Shown: positions 40,004 through 48,987, counted from the stretch's first letter. The stretch: 64,000 nucleotides of DNA from Anaerococcus sp. Marseille-P3915 (GCF_900258475.1 NZ_LT984888.1:35596-99595); one strand, 5' to 3'. Notes: generated from the letters alone by a model not told the origin. Numbers and translations: made by a program.

Positions 40004-41818
40004 TTATTCAACGGTTACAGATTTGGCTAGATTTCTCGGCTTATCTACATTTAGGCCCTTGGCTAGGGATGTGTAGTAGGCAAGTATTTGGCAAGGAACT
40101 ACTGAAAGGATTGGGGCTAGGATGTCTAGGGTTTCATCAAAGATAAAGCTTGCAACTCCAATATCTCCAATTCTCTTATCCTTTAGATTTGTTATGGTAA
40201 AGACTTCTGCCTTTCTAGCCCTTACCTCTTCTAGATTTGAAAGAGCCTTATCCAAAAGGTCTTTTTGACTTAGGATGCCTATGACAGGAGTACCATCTTC
40301 TATTAGGGCAATTGTACCATGTTTTAGCTCTCCTGAAGCGAAGGCCTCGCTGTGAATATAGGATATCTCCTTTACCTTTAGGCTTGCTTCTATGGCTGTT
40401 TGGTAGTCAAGTCCTCTTGCTAGGTAGAAAAGATGTTCCTTATCCTTAAGCTCATTTGCAAAATATTTTAGCTCTTCTTTCCTATCGATTATATTTTTTA
40501 TCTTTTGAGGAAGGGCAAATATTTCTTCAATAATCTCCTTATCATCAAATTTTTCTAAGACTTCATTAAATTCTAGGCCTAGGATGTAGAGATTTAAAAG
40601 TTGGCTGGTGTAGGCCTTGGTTGATGCTACCGCTATCTCAGGACCTGCCTCGGTGTAGATTGTTCTTTCTGATTCCCTATCGATTGATGATTCTCTTACA
40701 TTTGTGATTGCAAGAGTCATAGCTCCTAGGCTTTTTGCAAGGTCTAGGGCCTTTAGGGTATCAGCTGTTTCTCCAGATTGGGATAGGAAAATTACCAAGG
40801 TATTTTCATCTACAAGTGGATCAGAGTACCTAAATTCTGAAGCCAAGTCGCAAGTAACTGGTATCCTTAAATATTTTTCAAAAAGAGCCTTGCCAACTAG
40901 GCCAGCATTGTAGGCTGTACCACAGGCAACTATATAGATTCTGTTAAAGGATTTTATTTCTTCTTCGCTAAAGACCTTACTCTTTACTTTTAGGCCTTCC
41001 TTATCTAGGTGGGCTTCTGCCAACCTTCCTATGACATCAGCTTGCTCCTCAATTTCCTTAAGCATGAAGTGGTCGTAGTCTTCTTTTGATGCATCATTTG
41101 CCCCAAAAGAAGTAGTTTTTACTTCCCTTGCTACTTCCTTTAGGTCCTTGTCATAAATCTTGTAAGAATCGCCCTTGATGTCTATTATATCTTCATTTTC
41201 TAGATAGATTAACTTGTTGGTATATTTGATAAAAGATGGGCTGTCAGAAGCTAGGATAAAGCCATCATCCATAAGGCCAAGGACCATAGGAGAATCCTTC
41301 CTGATGCCTACAAGCCTGTCTGGCTCATCTTCTGAGATTGCCCCGATAGCAAAAGACCCTTCAATCATTGATTTAACTTTAATTAAGGCCTTTAGAATGT
41401 CCCCATCATAAAATTTGCCAAGTAAAATGGCAACAAGTTCTGTATCTGTTTGGGACTTAAAAGTATAGCCTTCCTTGGCTAGTTCATCCTTAAGGTCCTT
41501 ATAATTTTCTATAATACCATTGTGAACTATAGCAATCTTGCCATCAGCAGATGTGTGTGGGTGGGCATTTTCCCTGCTAGCCTCACCGTGGGTAGCCCAT
41601 CTAATATGGCCAATACCGATGTGAGATGATAAATCTTTGCCTGCTATTTCTTCCTTAAGACTTGCAATAGGACCCTTTTCCTTGTGGATTTCAAGCTTAG
41701 AATCCTTAATAATAGCTATACCACTTGAGTCATAACCCCTGTATTCTAGCTTTTCTAGACCATCAAGAATGATATCCTTAGCATCAAGACTTCCTTTGTA
41801 ACATACTATTCCGCACAT
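40004..41818 (-). CDS. glmS: Glutamine-fructose-6-phosphate aminotransferase
   Basis: A 604-residue enzyme that makes glucosamine-6-phosphate for the cell wall. The glutaminase domain begins with the catalytic Cys in MCGIVCYKG, and continues with GIGHIRWATHG and HNGIIENY. Two SIS sugar isomerase domains follow, with LSQSGETADTLKAL and SEAFASGELKHG. Its leader contains a glmS ribozyme, which confirms the assignment. Confidence 0.97.
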   Translation of the reverse strand: MCGIVCYKGSLDAKDIILDGLEKLEYRGYDSSGIAIIKDSKLEIHKEKGPIASLKEEIAGKDLSSHIGIGHIRWATHGEASRENAHPHTSADGKIAIVHNGIIENYKDLKDELAKEGYTFKSQTDTELVAILLGKFYDGDILKALIKVKSMIEGSFAIGAISEDEPDRLVGIRKDSPMVLGLMDDGFILASDSPSFIKYTNKLIYLENEDIIDIKGDSYKIYDKDLKEVAREVKTTSFGANDASKEDYDHFMLKEIEEQADVIGRLAEAHLDKEGLKVKSKVFSEEEIKSFNRIYIVACGTAYNAGLVGKALFEKYLRIPVTCDLASEFRYSDPLVDENTLVIFLSQSGETADTLKALDLAKSLGAMTLAITNVRESSIDRESERTIYTEAGPEIAVASTKAYTSQLLNLYILGLEFNEVLEKFDDKEIIEEIFALPQKIKNIIDRKEELKYFANELKDKEHLFYLARGLDYQTAIEASLKVKEISYIHSEAFASGELKHGTIALIEDGTPVIGILSQKDLLDKALSNLEEVRARKAEVFTITNLKDKRIGDIGVASFIFDETLDILAPILSVVPCQILAYYTSLAKGLNVDKPRNLAKSVTVE

Positions 41819-41844
41819 AGTGCCTCCTTATTAATTTTTATAGA

Positions 41845-41983
41845 TATTAATGAGGCCACTGTGTCTTCTCTGTAGCAGAAATTGCTCTCTGCTTTTGTCT
41901 AACACTAGGGCTGTGAACCCAGGAAGCTCCCGCCGAATTTTCGATAACTTCCTCCCTCGTCATCCCAAAGGGATCTGGCGCTT
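41845..41983 (-). promoter_or_regulatory. glmS ribozyme riboswitch
   Basis: On the minus strand the leader opens with the cleavage site AGCGCC (41977-41982), then the conserved core GACGAGGGAGGAAGTTATCG and TTCGGCGGGAGCTTCC, followed by the P3/P4 stems. Glucosamine-6-phosphate makes the RNA cut itself, lowering glmS expression. Confidence 0.92.
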
Positions 41984-42025
41984 TTTTGTTTTTACCTCAT
42001 TATCAGATATTATATTCTTTTTTTC

Positions 42026-42112
42026 TTTATTATCCAAGATAAAATTATTTTAGGGGCATCCCCTAAAAATCCCTTTTTATTATCCAAGATAGTTGGTTTA
42101 TTATCCAAGATA
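42026..42112. repeat. Three copies of an operator-like repeat upstream of glmS
   Basis: TTTATTATCCAAGATA occurs exactly at 42026-42041, 42076-42091 and 42097-42112. Each holds the imperfect dyad TTATC-CAA-GATA(A). Between copies 1 and 2 lies a 9-bp stem TTTTAGGGG-CAT-CCCCTAAAA (42048-42068). Position upstream of glmS suggests a regulator site. Confidence 0.65.
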
Positions 42113-42179
42113 ATAGTATTATAAAGTTTTTCTCTTCGTAACTTTTCTTTCATTAAAAAATTATTATATACAATTGAAT

Positions 42180-42335
42180 CTTCGTCTCAAGGGGAGGCCC
42201 AAGGACCCTTTCGCATGGGTCCTCATCGGCCTCCCCTTAAACCCCTCCCCGTTACACCCCACAAGCGACTCCTTAGCGGAGGGCGGATAGTGAAGATTGC
42301 CTAACGGCAATCCTCTATTAGTAGACAGCTCCCCT
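42180..42335 (+). repeat. Hairpin module, left copy
   Basis: A 50-base hairpin (42189-42238; outer stem AAGGGGAGGCC/GGCCTCCCCTT, inner AGGACCC/GGGTCCT) is followed by TTAAACCCCTCCCC, CTCCTTAGCGGAG (42269-42281) and a second hairpin GATTGCC-TAAC-GGCAATC. The right copy at 42838-42996 is its inverse with different stems but the same plan. Confidence 0.7.
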
Positions 42336-42680
42336 TGTTTTAGCTATCCTTATTCCAACTGATTTTGACATTCCGATGCCTAAAAATCTCAATCTAGCCC
42401 TAATATTTCTTTAATATTCACTCTACATCTCAGTAGTTACAGAAATTTAATTCGTACTCGTGCGTCAGGAGATTTTCTTAACGGCATCTCCATTTACAAA
42501 ATCTCTCGACCTTAGGAGAATTATTCTGTATTCTGAGAGGATATTAACGGCAAAGCAGGCATTAGGCTCGTTTTACTCTGCATAAGTCCTTCCATAGCTC
42601 AGCTTCGATTCGCTAGGATATGGCTTTAGCTACGCAAACATTGCGATAAGCGAGACTTCTATACTAATCTATTTGAAGAT
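42336..42680. other. Noncoding interior of the hairpin island
   Basis: No gene is visible. TAACGGCA occurs at 42302, 42479 and 42545; the second is in a GGAGAT/ATCTCC hairpin loop. The interior looks decayed. Confidence 0.4.
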
Positions 42681-42819
42681 TTAAAATCAAAAGTCACCGT
42701 AAAGAAAATCACACTGACAATTAAATTTAAATACAAATATTGCAACTACTAAGATGATAAGTAACTACCAAAATACAATTTGGACTAGATTGTGATTTTT
42801 AGGGGACTTTTGATTTTAA
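42681..42819. repeat. MITE-like element with imperfect inverted ends
   Basis: TTAAAATCAAAAGTC at 42681-42695 is exactly inverted at 42805-42819, and the match continues imperfectly to AAAATCACA (42705-42713) against TGTGATTTTT (42791-42800). Size 139 bases, no coding capacity. TACTAAT (42662-42668) and ATTAGTA (42820-42826) lie further out. Confidence 0.55.
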
Positions 42820-42837
42820 ATTAGTAAGAACAAGGCC

Positions 42838-42996
42838 ACCTACATACGAAGTAATCCGTCATAATAAAGAAGATTTTTGAAAAAAATCTTCCCCTTTCGC
42901 ACTCCGCTAAGGAGCCGGGAGGGGGTGAAATGGGGAGGTTTAAGGAGGGGCATGAGGGGGCATCGGCCGCCCCCTTCGCCCCTCCTTTAGGCGAAG
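42838..42996 (-). repeat. Hairpin module, right (inverted) copy
   Basis: On the minus strand AAGGAGGGGC...GCCCCTCCTT (42942-42987) with inner GGGGGC/GCCCCC, then TTAAACCTCCCC, CTCCTTAGCGGAG, and a hairpin with AAGATTTTT/AAAAATCTT. The order and single-stranded parts match the left copy. Confidence 0.7.
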
Positions 42997-43093
42997 TCAT
43001 CATCTTGATGACACCTATTTATTATGAGATGATATTACGATGAATTAAAACTTATAATAATATTATATTAATAATAAAAATCTAGTTTCTGGA

Positions 43094-43127
43094 ACAAAAA
43101 AACCAGAATTTTTAAAATCCTGGTTTT
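43094..43127 (-). terminator. Terminator of the opp operon
   Basis: On the minus strand AAAACCAG and CTGGTTTT pair with an inner ATTTT/AAAAT, then a T run. Confidence 0.8.
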
Positions 43128-43315
43128 CACATAAAGTATGCTAATAAAAATATTGGCGCTAGAAGTAGGAGGACGAAGGGCATGAAGACCCTCATGGCTG
43201 CTAGAAACATTGCTAGCTTGTCTCCTCTTTCTAGGTTATCCCTATCTAGGAGGTCTTCTTTTGCTTCGATTTCCTCCCTGGACTTGCCTTTAAATCTGTC
43301 TATTGGTCTTTTCAT
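43127..43315 (-). CDS. Small membrane protein of the opp operon
   Basis: A 62-residue protein: charged N-terminal half (DRFKGKSREEIEAKEDLLDR) and one C-terminal transmembrane helix (VFMPFVLLLLAPIFLLAYFM). Its ATG overlaps the stop of oppF (ATGA), so it is translated with the transporter. No family recognised; perhaps an accessory subunit. Confidence 0.7.
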   Translation of the reverse strand: MKRPIDRFKGKSREEIEAKEDLLDRDNLERGDKLAMFLAAMRVFMPFVLLLLAPIFLLAYFM

Positions 43316-44928
43316 ATGGCAGATATTTCTTCTAATTCTTCGGCTTCTTTGGCTCTCTTGGCCATGTTTTTCTCATAAGCTCTTTGTTTTTCTTCTTCTG
43401 ATACATCCATTAGGTGGCAGGCTATAAAGTGGCCGTCGCCATTATCTTTTAGCTCTGGCTCGAAGTTTGAGCAGATATCCATGGCGTATTCGCACCTTGT
43501 ATGGAACCTACATCCCTTTGGTGGTCTTACTGCTGAAGGTATATCTCCCTCTATTACTGCTAGTTCTTGACCTTGCTCTACGTCTGTCCTTGGTATGGCT
43601 TGTAGTAGGGCTTTTGTGTATGGGTGAAGTGGGTTTGCGAAGATTTTTTCTGAATCTGCAAGCTCTACCATTACTCCTAAATACATTACCCCTATCCTGT
43701 CAGAGATGTATTTTACTACTGATAGGTCGTGGGTGATGAATAGATAGGTTAGGTTGTTTTCTTCTTTTAGGTCTTGAAGAAGGTTGATGATTTGTGACTG
43801 GATAGATACGTCTAGGGCTGATACTGCCTCATCGCAAACTATAAAGCTTGGTTTTAGGGCAAGAGCTCTGGCTATACCTATTCTTTGTCTTTGTCCACCT
43901 GAGAATTGGTGTGGGTATCTGTGAAGGAAGTATGGGGCTAGACCGCATTTTTCCATTGTTTCTTGGATATATTCGTTGTAGCCTTTTTCATTTCTAGATT
44001 TGAATAATTCGTGGCCTAGAACACCTTCACCGATGATGTTACCTACTGTCATCTTTGTATCAAGGGATCCGTATGGGTCTTGGAAGATCATTTGTAGGTC
44101 TTTACGGAGCTGTCTCATCTCTTCTTTAGTTAGCTCTGATAAGTCTATACCATGATCTAGTTGACTTTCTAGCTCATTAAACTTATCTTTATCTTTTAGA
44201 GTTTGTCTGTAAGCTTCGATTTCATCTCTTTTTTCTTGTACTCTCTTTGAGATTTCATCAAGCTTGTTTGTTAATTCTTTATACTTTGGATCTTCTGCCA
44301 AGATCTTGTCGTATTCTTCCCAAGTTCTTACCATCATTTGAGATTTTTGTTCAAATTCTTCTATGGCTGTAAAAACTTTGGCTCTTTCTTTTAGGATTTG
44401 ATATTCCTCATTTAGCAGGCTTGCTACCCTATTTAGATCATCTGATGCAAGAAGTCCTCCTGCTATCCTTATCATATTTAGGTATTCTTCTTCTATTTCA
44501 CGACGTTTGAACATGGCTTTTTCGTTGTTCATTGCCCTGTCTTCGTCTGTTTCTGCCTTTTCTAAATCCTCATAGATTTTGTTTAATTCATCTAGTTCCT
44601 TGTGGTAATTTGGGAATTTTGATGGGATTTTTGAAATCATCTTGCCCATGTATTCTGGGGCTAAATCTTCTAGAGTTTTGCCGTAGTATAGGGTTGTTCC
44701 CTCTGTTTGTTCATATATTTGTAGAAGGGTTCTACCGAAGGTTGACTTACCACAACCTGACTCCCCTACTAGACCAAGTGTTTCACCCTCATAGATATCT
44801 ATTGATATAGATTCATTGGCGTGGACATATTCGCCTGGACCTCTGTTGAAAAAGCCCTTTTTCTTAAGAGGGAAATATTTTTTGAGGTTTCTTATTTTAA
44901 ATAAGACCTTCTTGTCTTTATTTTCCAT
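43312..44928 (-). CDS. oppF: Oligopeptide ABC transporter ATP-binding protein OppF with a coiled-coil insertion
   Basis: A 538-residue ATPase; usual OppF is about 310-330. Walker A (GESGCGKSTFG) is near residue 55, but the Q-loop (MIFQDPYGSLD) comes only near residue 280. Between them, about residues 95-270, lies a Glu/Lys-rich helical insertion (for example FEQKSQMMVRTWEEYDKIL) likely to form coiled coils. Signature FSGGQRQRIGIARAL, Walker B FIVCDEAVSALD and the C-terminal Opp zinc-like region with CRFHTRCEYAMDIC are intact. It overlaps oppD by 11 bases. Confidence 0.9.
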   Translation of the reverse strand: MENKDKKVLFKIRNLKKYFPLKKKGFFNRGPGEYVHANESISIDIYEGETLGLVGESGCGKSTFGRTLLQIYEQTEGTTLYYGKTLEDLAPEYMGKMISKIPSKFPNYHKELDELNKIYEDLEKAETDEDRAMNNEKAMFKRREIEEEYLNMIRIAGGLLASDDLNRVASLLNEEYQILKERAKVFTAIEEFEQKSQMMVRTWEEYDKILAEDPKYKELTNKLDEISKRVQEKRDEIEAYRQTLKDKDKFNELESQLDHGIDLSELTKEEMRQLRKDLQMIFQDPYGSLDTKMTVGNIIGEGVLGHELFKSRNEKGYNEYIQETMEKCGLAPYFLHRYPHQFSGGQRQRIGIARALALKPSFIVCDEAVSALDVSIQSQIINLLQDLKEENNLTYLFITHDLSVVKYISDRIGVMYLGVMVELADSEKIFANPLHPYTKALLQAIPRTDVEQGQELAVIEGDIPSAVRPPKGCRFHTRCEYAMDICSNFEPELKDNGDGHFIACHLMDVSEEEKQRAYEKNMAKRAKEAEELEEISAI

Positions 44929-45919
44929 CTTCTTCTCTTTCCTTTCTATTTGGGTAGTGACACCTGATTAGTTGGTTCTCGCTTACCTTTCTAAGCTCAG
45001 GCATCTCTTTTACACATCTTTCTGTAGCAAATTTACACCTATCGGCGAATTTACAACCCTCTGGTAGGTTGAGTGGGTGAGGTACGCTTCCTGGTATGAT
45101 GTCTAATCTCTCGTTTCTATCTGATGTGATAGATGGGATTGAGTTTAGAAGAGCTACTGTGTATGGGTGGTTGAAATCTGTTATGTCACGTTTGAAGATA
45201 AATTCTACTGGTGATTGTTCTACGATTTGTCCACAATACATTACTGCTACTTCATCAGCCATTTGGTTGATTACACCTAAATCGTGGGTGATAAAGAGGA
45301 TTGATGTGCCAGCCTTATGTTTTAGGTCATTCATTAGCCTTAAGATTTGGGCTTGGATTGTTACGTCAAGCGCTGTTGTAGGCTCATCTGCTATTAGTAG
45401 CTTTGGTTCACAAGCAAGGGCCATGGCTATCATTACCCTTTGGTTCATACCACCTGATAATTCAAATGGGTATTGCTTAGTTACTACGTGTGGGTTTGGT
45501 ATCTTAACAGCTGCTAAGAGTTCTTCAACTCTTTCAGCTGCTTGTTTTTTATTCATTCCCTTATGGAGCATTAGCACTTCTGAAAGTTGCTTTTCTACTG
45601 TAAATACAGGGTTTAGGGAGCTCATTGGCTCTTGGAAGATCATTGAAATCTTATTTCCCCTTATATGCTCCATCTGGCTTGTATTATATTCTGAGATTTT
45701 TTCTCCATCAAAGTATATCTCACCACCATAAATCTTTTGGTTTGATTCAAATAATTGGAGAATACTCATAGCTGTCTGGCTCTTACCAGATCCAGACTCG
45801 CCTACAAGTCCTAGGGTTTTTCCTGCGTCAACTGACAAGCTTACGTCGTTAACTGCCTTTATTAGACCACGTCTTGTAGAAAAGTAGGTATGGAGATTTT
45901 TTATTTCTAGTAAACTCAT
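44918..45919 (-). CDS. oppD: Oligopeptide ABC transporter ATP-binding protein
   Basis: A 333-residue ATPase of normal OppD length. Walker A GESGSGKSQTAM, Q-loop MIFQEPMSSLNP, signature LSGGMNQRVMIAMAL, Walker B LLIADEPTTALD and ITHDLG; the C-terminal part has LPEGCKFADRCKFATERC, a cysteine-rich segment that binds an iron-sulfur cluster in some relatives. It lies eight bases downstream of oppC. Confidence 0.94.
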   Translation of the reverse strand: MSLLEIKNLHTYFSTRRGLIKAVNDVSLSVDAGKTLGLVGESGSGKSQTAMSILQLFESNQKIYGGEIYFDGEKISEYNTSQMEHIRGNKISMIFQEPMSSLNPVFTVEKQLSEVLMLHKGMNKKQAAERVEELLAAVKIPNPHVVTKQYPFELSGGMNQRVMIAMALACEPKLLIADEPTTALDVTIQAQILRLMNDLKHKAGTSILFITHDLGVINQMADEVAVMYCGQIVEQSPVEFIFKRDITDFNHPYTVALLNSIPSITSDRNERLDIIPGSVPHPLNLPEGCKFADRCKFATERCVKEMPELRKVSENQLIRCHYPNRKEREEDGK

Positions 45920-45927
45920 ATTTTCAC

Positions 45928-47883
45928 CTATCTTTCGTTCGCTCTTGGGTCGATTGCATCTCTTAGGGCATCACCTATAAGGTTAACTGAGAAGGATGTC
46001 AAGAATACTGCTAGGGCTGGGAATACCCATCTCCACCAGTAAGTGTTAAGTACATCCGAACTTTGGGCTGCTGTTAGCATGTTACCCCAAGATGGTGTAG
46101 GCTCTTGAACACCGAATCCTAAGAATGATAGACCACTTTCAGTTAGGAGGTTGCCCGCATAACCTATGGTCGCATTTACTATAACTATTGATAAGACGTT
46201 TGGTAAAATGTGTTTTATCATGATTGACCAGTCTTTTACACCAAGTGCCTTGGCTGCTGTAATATAATCTCTTTCACGTTCTGCAAGAATTTGTCCACGT
46301 ACCAGACGGGCAAGTCCTGTCCAACCTAGAACACCTAAAAGAATCATAACCATAGTTATTCTTTGTTCTTGGCTTGCTCCTGGTGGGAGTAGGGCAGATA
46401 GGGAGATTAGCATTGGGTAGAATGGGAAGGATGCAACGATCTCTGATATTCTCATTAGCACGTTATCAACCCTACCACCGACGAAACCTGATACCATACC
46501 TATTAAAACACCAAGTCCGATTTGGATAATTGATGAAATAAGTGAGATAATCATGGTCATCTTTCCACCGTGGATTAGTCTTGTAAATATATCACGTCCT
46601 TGGTCATCTGAACCAAATCTAAAACCATTTAGTCCCCAAGTATCTATTTTTCCATTTTCATCTACTGCATAATTGTTGAAGTAGTTGGCAAACACTTGCT
46701 TAAATTTGCCGTCTGGAGTCTTAAGCTCTCCGTAGTTTTCTATACCCCATTGGTAGATTTTTCCATTTTCATCAAGGGCTGTTAGAACTGAATCGCTTGC
46801 TTGAATATCTACAAGCTTAGCGTCAAATTTTGGAACATTGTCTCCAGATAATTTATCTCTTGATGGACCCCAAACAAATAGCTTACCATCTTCTGTAAGG
46901 GCTGCTGCAGAGTTGGCTGTAAGAACGGCTTTCTTGACCTTCTCCTTACCTTCTCTCAGCTCAGCAGGCATAGCTGTATCATTTTCAGCTCCTCTTACAC
47001 CTAAAAGGTCGATTGAGCCATCTTTTTTAACTACTATTACGTTAATTGTGTTTGTATCAAAGTCGACTATTTGACCTTGTAACTTTGATGGAATCATATC
47101 CAGTCTTGATGCAAGGGTTGAACCCCATACTATAAGGTTGTTCTTATTTGTAAGAACTACTGAATATTGACTACCACCGCCAATTTTTGCAATCCCCTCT
47201 TCTTTGATTTGAGCTTCTTGCATTGGAGGTGTTTTTGTTTGGTCAAAGGTCTTGTTACCCCAACCATATATTTCATTATCATTTGTAGCAACTAGGATGT
47301 GTCTATCACCTGCTGCCACATCTTTTATATTACCTTGTTTAATCTTATCCTTTATATTATCTGGAATAGTTAATACATTATCTTCGTTATTTGAACCCCA
47401 AACATAAAGATTATTTTCTTCTGTAAGGCCTACTGCAAAGGTGTTACCTATAGAAATTTTAGCCACACCTTCCTTTTCCATTTCACTAGGATAATTCATA
47501 TAACCTGCTCCTGGTGATACGTTTGTAAGGTTACCTTGAGAATAGTATTGGTCAAAAGGAAGCATTTTTGATCCGACAAAGATTACAAGAACTATAGCTA
47601 TAAACATAGCAAGTCCTATAACACCAAGTGGATTTCTAAAGTAGTTTCTAACTGCTACCTTGCCAGGGCTCATGATAGCTTCTTCTTTTAGCTTATCATT
47701 TTCAGGGCTCTGTTTTGGGCCGCCCTCAAGGTTAGCATTAAGGTCACTTTTTGGACCTTCATTTTCTGAATTTTGCGAATTTAAATCGCTATCCATGCCA
47801 TTTGCAAAGGTAAAGCCTCTTAAGAGGTAAGCTTTTAGGAAGCTAAAATAAGATTTGAATGGTTTATTTAATTTTCTATTCAT
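45928..47883 (-). CDS. oppC: Oligopeptide ABC permease OppC with an inserted RCC1-like beta-propeller
   Basis: A 651-residue permease; usual OppC is about 300. TM1 is at about residues 86-106 (VIGLAMFIAIVLVIFVG). Then, in the first extracytoplasmic loop at about 138-420, seven consecutive RCC1-like units appear, each ending in an x-W-G motif or its variant: NLYVWGSN, EIYGWGNK, NLIVWGST, SIDLLGVR, KLFVWGPS, KIYQWGIE and KIDTWGLN. Normal OppC resumes with FRFGSDDQGRDIFTRLIHGG, TM2-TM6, and the EAA loop near AAKALGVKDWSIM. Seven repeats are what a closed propeller needs. The frame is continuous, and oppB (one base upstream) and oppD flank it in an operon, so it is not a chance fusion of two genes. 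Confidence 0.92.
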   Translation of the reverse strand: MNRKLNKPFKSYFSFLKAYLLRGFTFANGMDSDLNSQNSENEGPKSDLNANLEGGPKQSPENDKLKEEAIMSPGKVAVRNYFRNPLGVIGLAMFIAIVLVIFVGSKMLPFDQYYSQGNLTNVSPGAGYMNYPSEMEKEGVAKISIGNTFAVGLTEENNLYVWGSNNEDNVLTIPDNIKDKIKQGNIKDVAAGDRHILVATNDNEIYGWGNKTFDQTKTPPMQEAQIKEEGIAKIGGGSQYSVVLTNKNNLIVWGSTLASRLDMIPSKLQGQIVDFDTNTINVIVVKKDGSIDLLGVRGAENDTAMPAELREGKEKVKKAVLTANSAAALTEDGKLFVWGPSRDKLSGDNVPKFDAKLVDIQASDSVLTALDENGKIYQWGIENYGELKTPDGKFKQVFANYFNNYAVDENGKIDTWGLNGFRFGSDDQGRDIFTRLIHGGKMTMIISLISSIIQIGLGVLIGMVSGFVGGRVDNVLMRISEIVASFPFYPMLISLSALLPPGASQEQRITMVMILLGVLGWTGLARLVRGQILAERERDYITAAKALGVKDWSIMIKHILPNVLSIVIVNATIGYAGNLLTESGLSFLGFGVQEPTPSWGNMLTAAQSSDVLNTYWWRWVFPALAVFLTSFSVNLIGDALRDAIDPRANER

Positions 47884-47884
47884 A

Positions 47885-48847
47885 TTAAGCCTCCAATTTT
47901 ACTCTTGGGTCTACTAGGGCATAGGCTATATCCATTAGGAGGTTACCTAAAAGAGTAAGTATAGCATAAAACATTGATAGGGCAAGGATTACATTGTAAT
48001 CTTGAGCCATTACCGCAGAAATAAGCTCATTACCAATTCCCCTATAAGAGAAGATTCTCTCTGTTATAGCAGAACCTGAGAACATTCCAAGAACCGCCCA
48101 TGTCAAAGCTGTTACTACTGGAATAAGAGCATTTCTAAAGGCGTGAGAATATACAACTGTTTTTTCCTTAAGACCCTTAGATCTTGCTGTTCTTATATAG
48201 TCTTGGTCAAGAGCATCAAGCATTGAGTTTCTTACATATCTAGAAAGAGATGCAAGAGAACCTACTGTAAGGGTAAGGGTTGGTAGGGTTAGATATTTAA
48301 GCCATTCAGCGAAGGTATTTTCTCTAGGCATACCATTAGCTGGGAACATCTTTAGCCTAAAAGCAAAGAAGAATATCATAATCAAACCTATAAAGAAAGT
48401 CGGAATTGATAGACCGACCAATGTTAGGGTCTGACTCGTCTTATCAAAGACTCCTCCCTTCCTGGTCGCCGACCTAATTCCTATGAGCACCGAAAGCACA
48501 AAGGAAATTATTGTAGAACCAATATTTAAATAAACTGTATTTTTAAGCGGTTCAGACAAGTATTCCTTAACAGGTCTTCTAACTCTGGTAGATTCACCAA
48601 AGTCTCCCTTAAGGGTTCTGCCTAACCATCTAACATATTGTTCTGGTAGTGGCTTATCATATCCATATCTTGCTTGTAAGTTCTTATACATTTCTTCTTT
48701 TTGTGCCTTAGTAATCCTACCTGTAGTAGGGATCATCGCCTGGATTGGGTCACCTGGCATGGCCTTTGAAAAGGCAAAAAGCATGATAGATATAATAAGA
48801 GCTACTGGTATTAAGTTTAATATTCTCTTAACTATATAACGTAACAT
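47885..48847 (-). CDS. oppB: Oligopeptide ABC transporter permease
   Basis: A 320-residue permease of typical length: N-terminal RYIVKRILNLIPVALIISIM, the loop GDFGESTRVRRPV, and the EAA loop with TARSKGLKEKTVVYSHAFRN. It forms the channel with OppC. It follows oppA3 after a 510-base gap that contains a hairpin and a promoter, so it can be expressed separately from the receptors. Confidence 0.94.
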   Translation of the reverse strand: MLRYIVKRILNLIPVALIISIMLFAFSKAMPGDPIQAMIPTTGRITKAQKEEMYKNLQARYGYDKPLPEQYVRWLGRTLKGDFGESTRVRRPVKEYLSEPLKNTVYLNIGSTIISFVLSVLIGIRSATRKGGVFDKTSQTLTLVGLSIPTFFIGLIMIFFFAFRLKMFPANGMPRENTFAEWLKYLTLPTLTLTVGSLASLSRYVRNSMLDALDQDYIRTARSKGLKEKTVVYSHAFRNALIPVVTALTWAVLGMFSGSAITERIFSYRGIGNELISAVMAQDYNVILALSMFYAILTLLGNLLMDIAYALVDPRVKLEA

Positions 48848-48958
48848 AAGTTTCCTTCCTATTCTCGCCTAGTTTCTGCTGCCTATGTATTATTACTTTA
48901 ATATATTAGTAAAATGAATTTTGGGCATAGTCCTAGACCATTATAATTTATACATACA

Positions 48959-48987
48959 AGTTTAATATATTTAGCCATTTTTGTCAA
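48959..48987 (-). promoter_or_regulatory. Promoter before oppB
   Basis: Minus strand: TTGACA (48982-48987), 17 bases, TAAACT (48959-48964). Confidence 0.6.

Noticed and set aside
42821-43003. 60-residue Pro/Ser-rich frame
   Set aside because: It reads through the GC-rich hairpins of the right module; composition and lack of ribosome site argue against coding.
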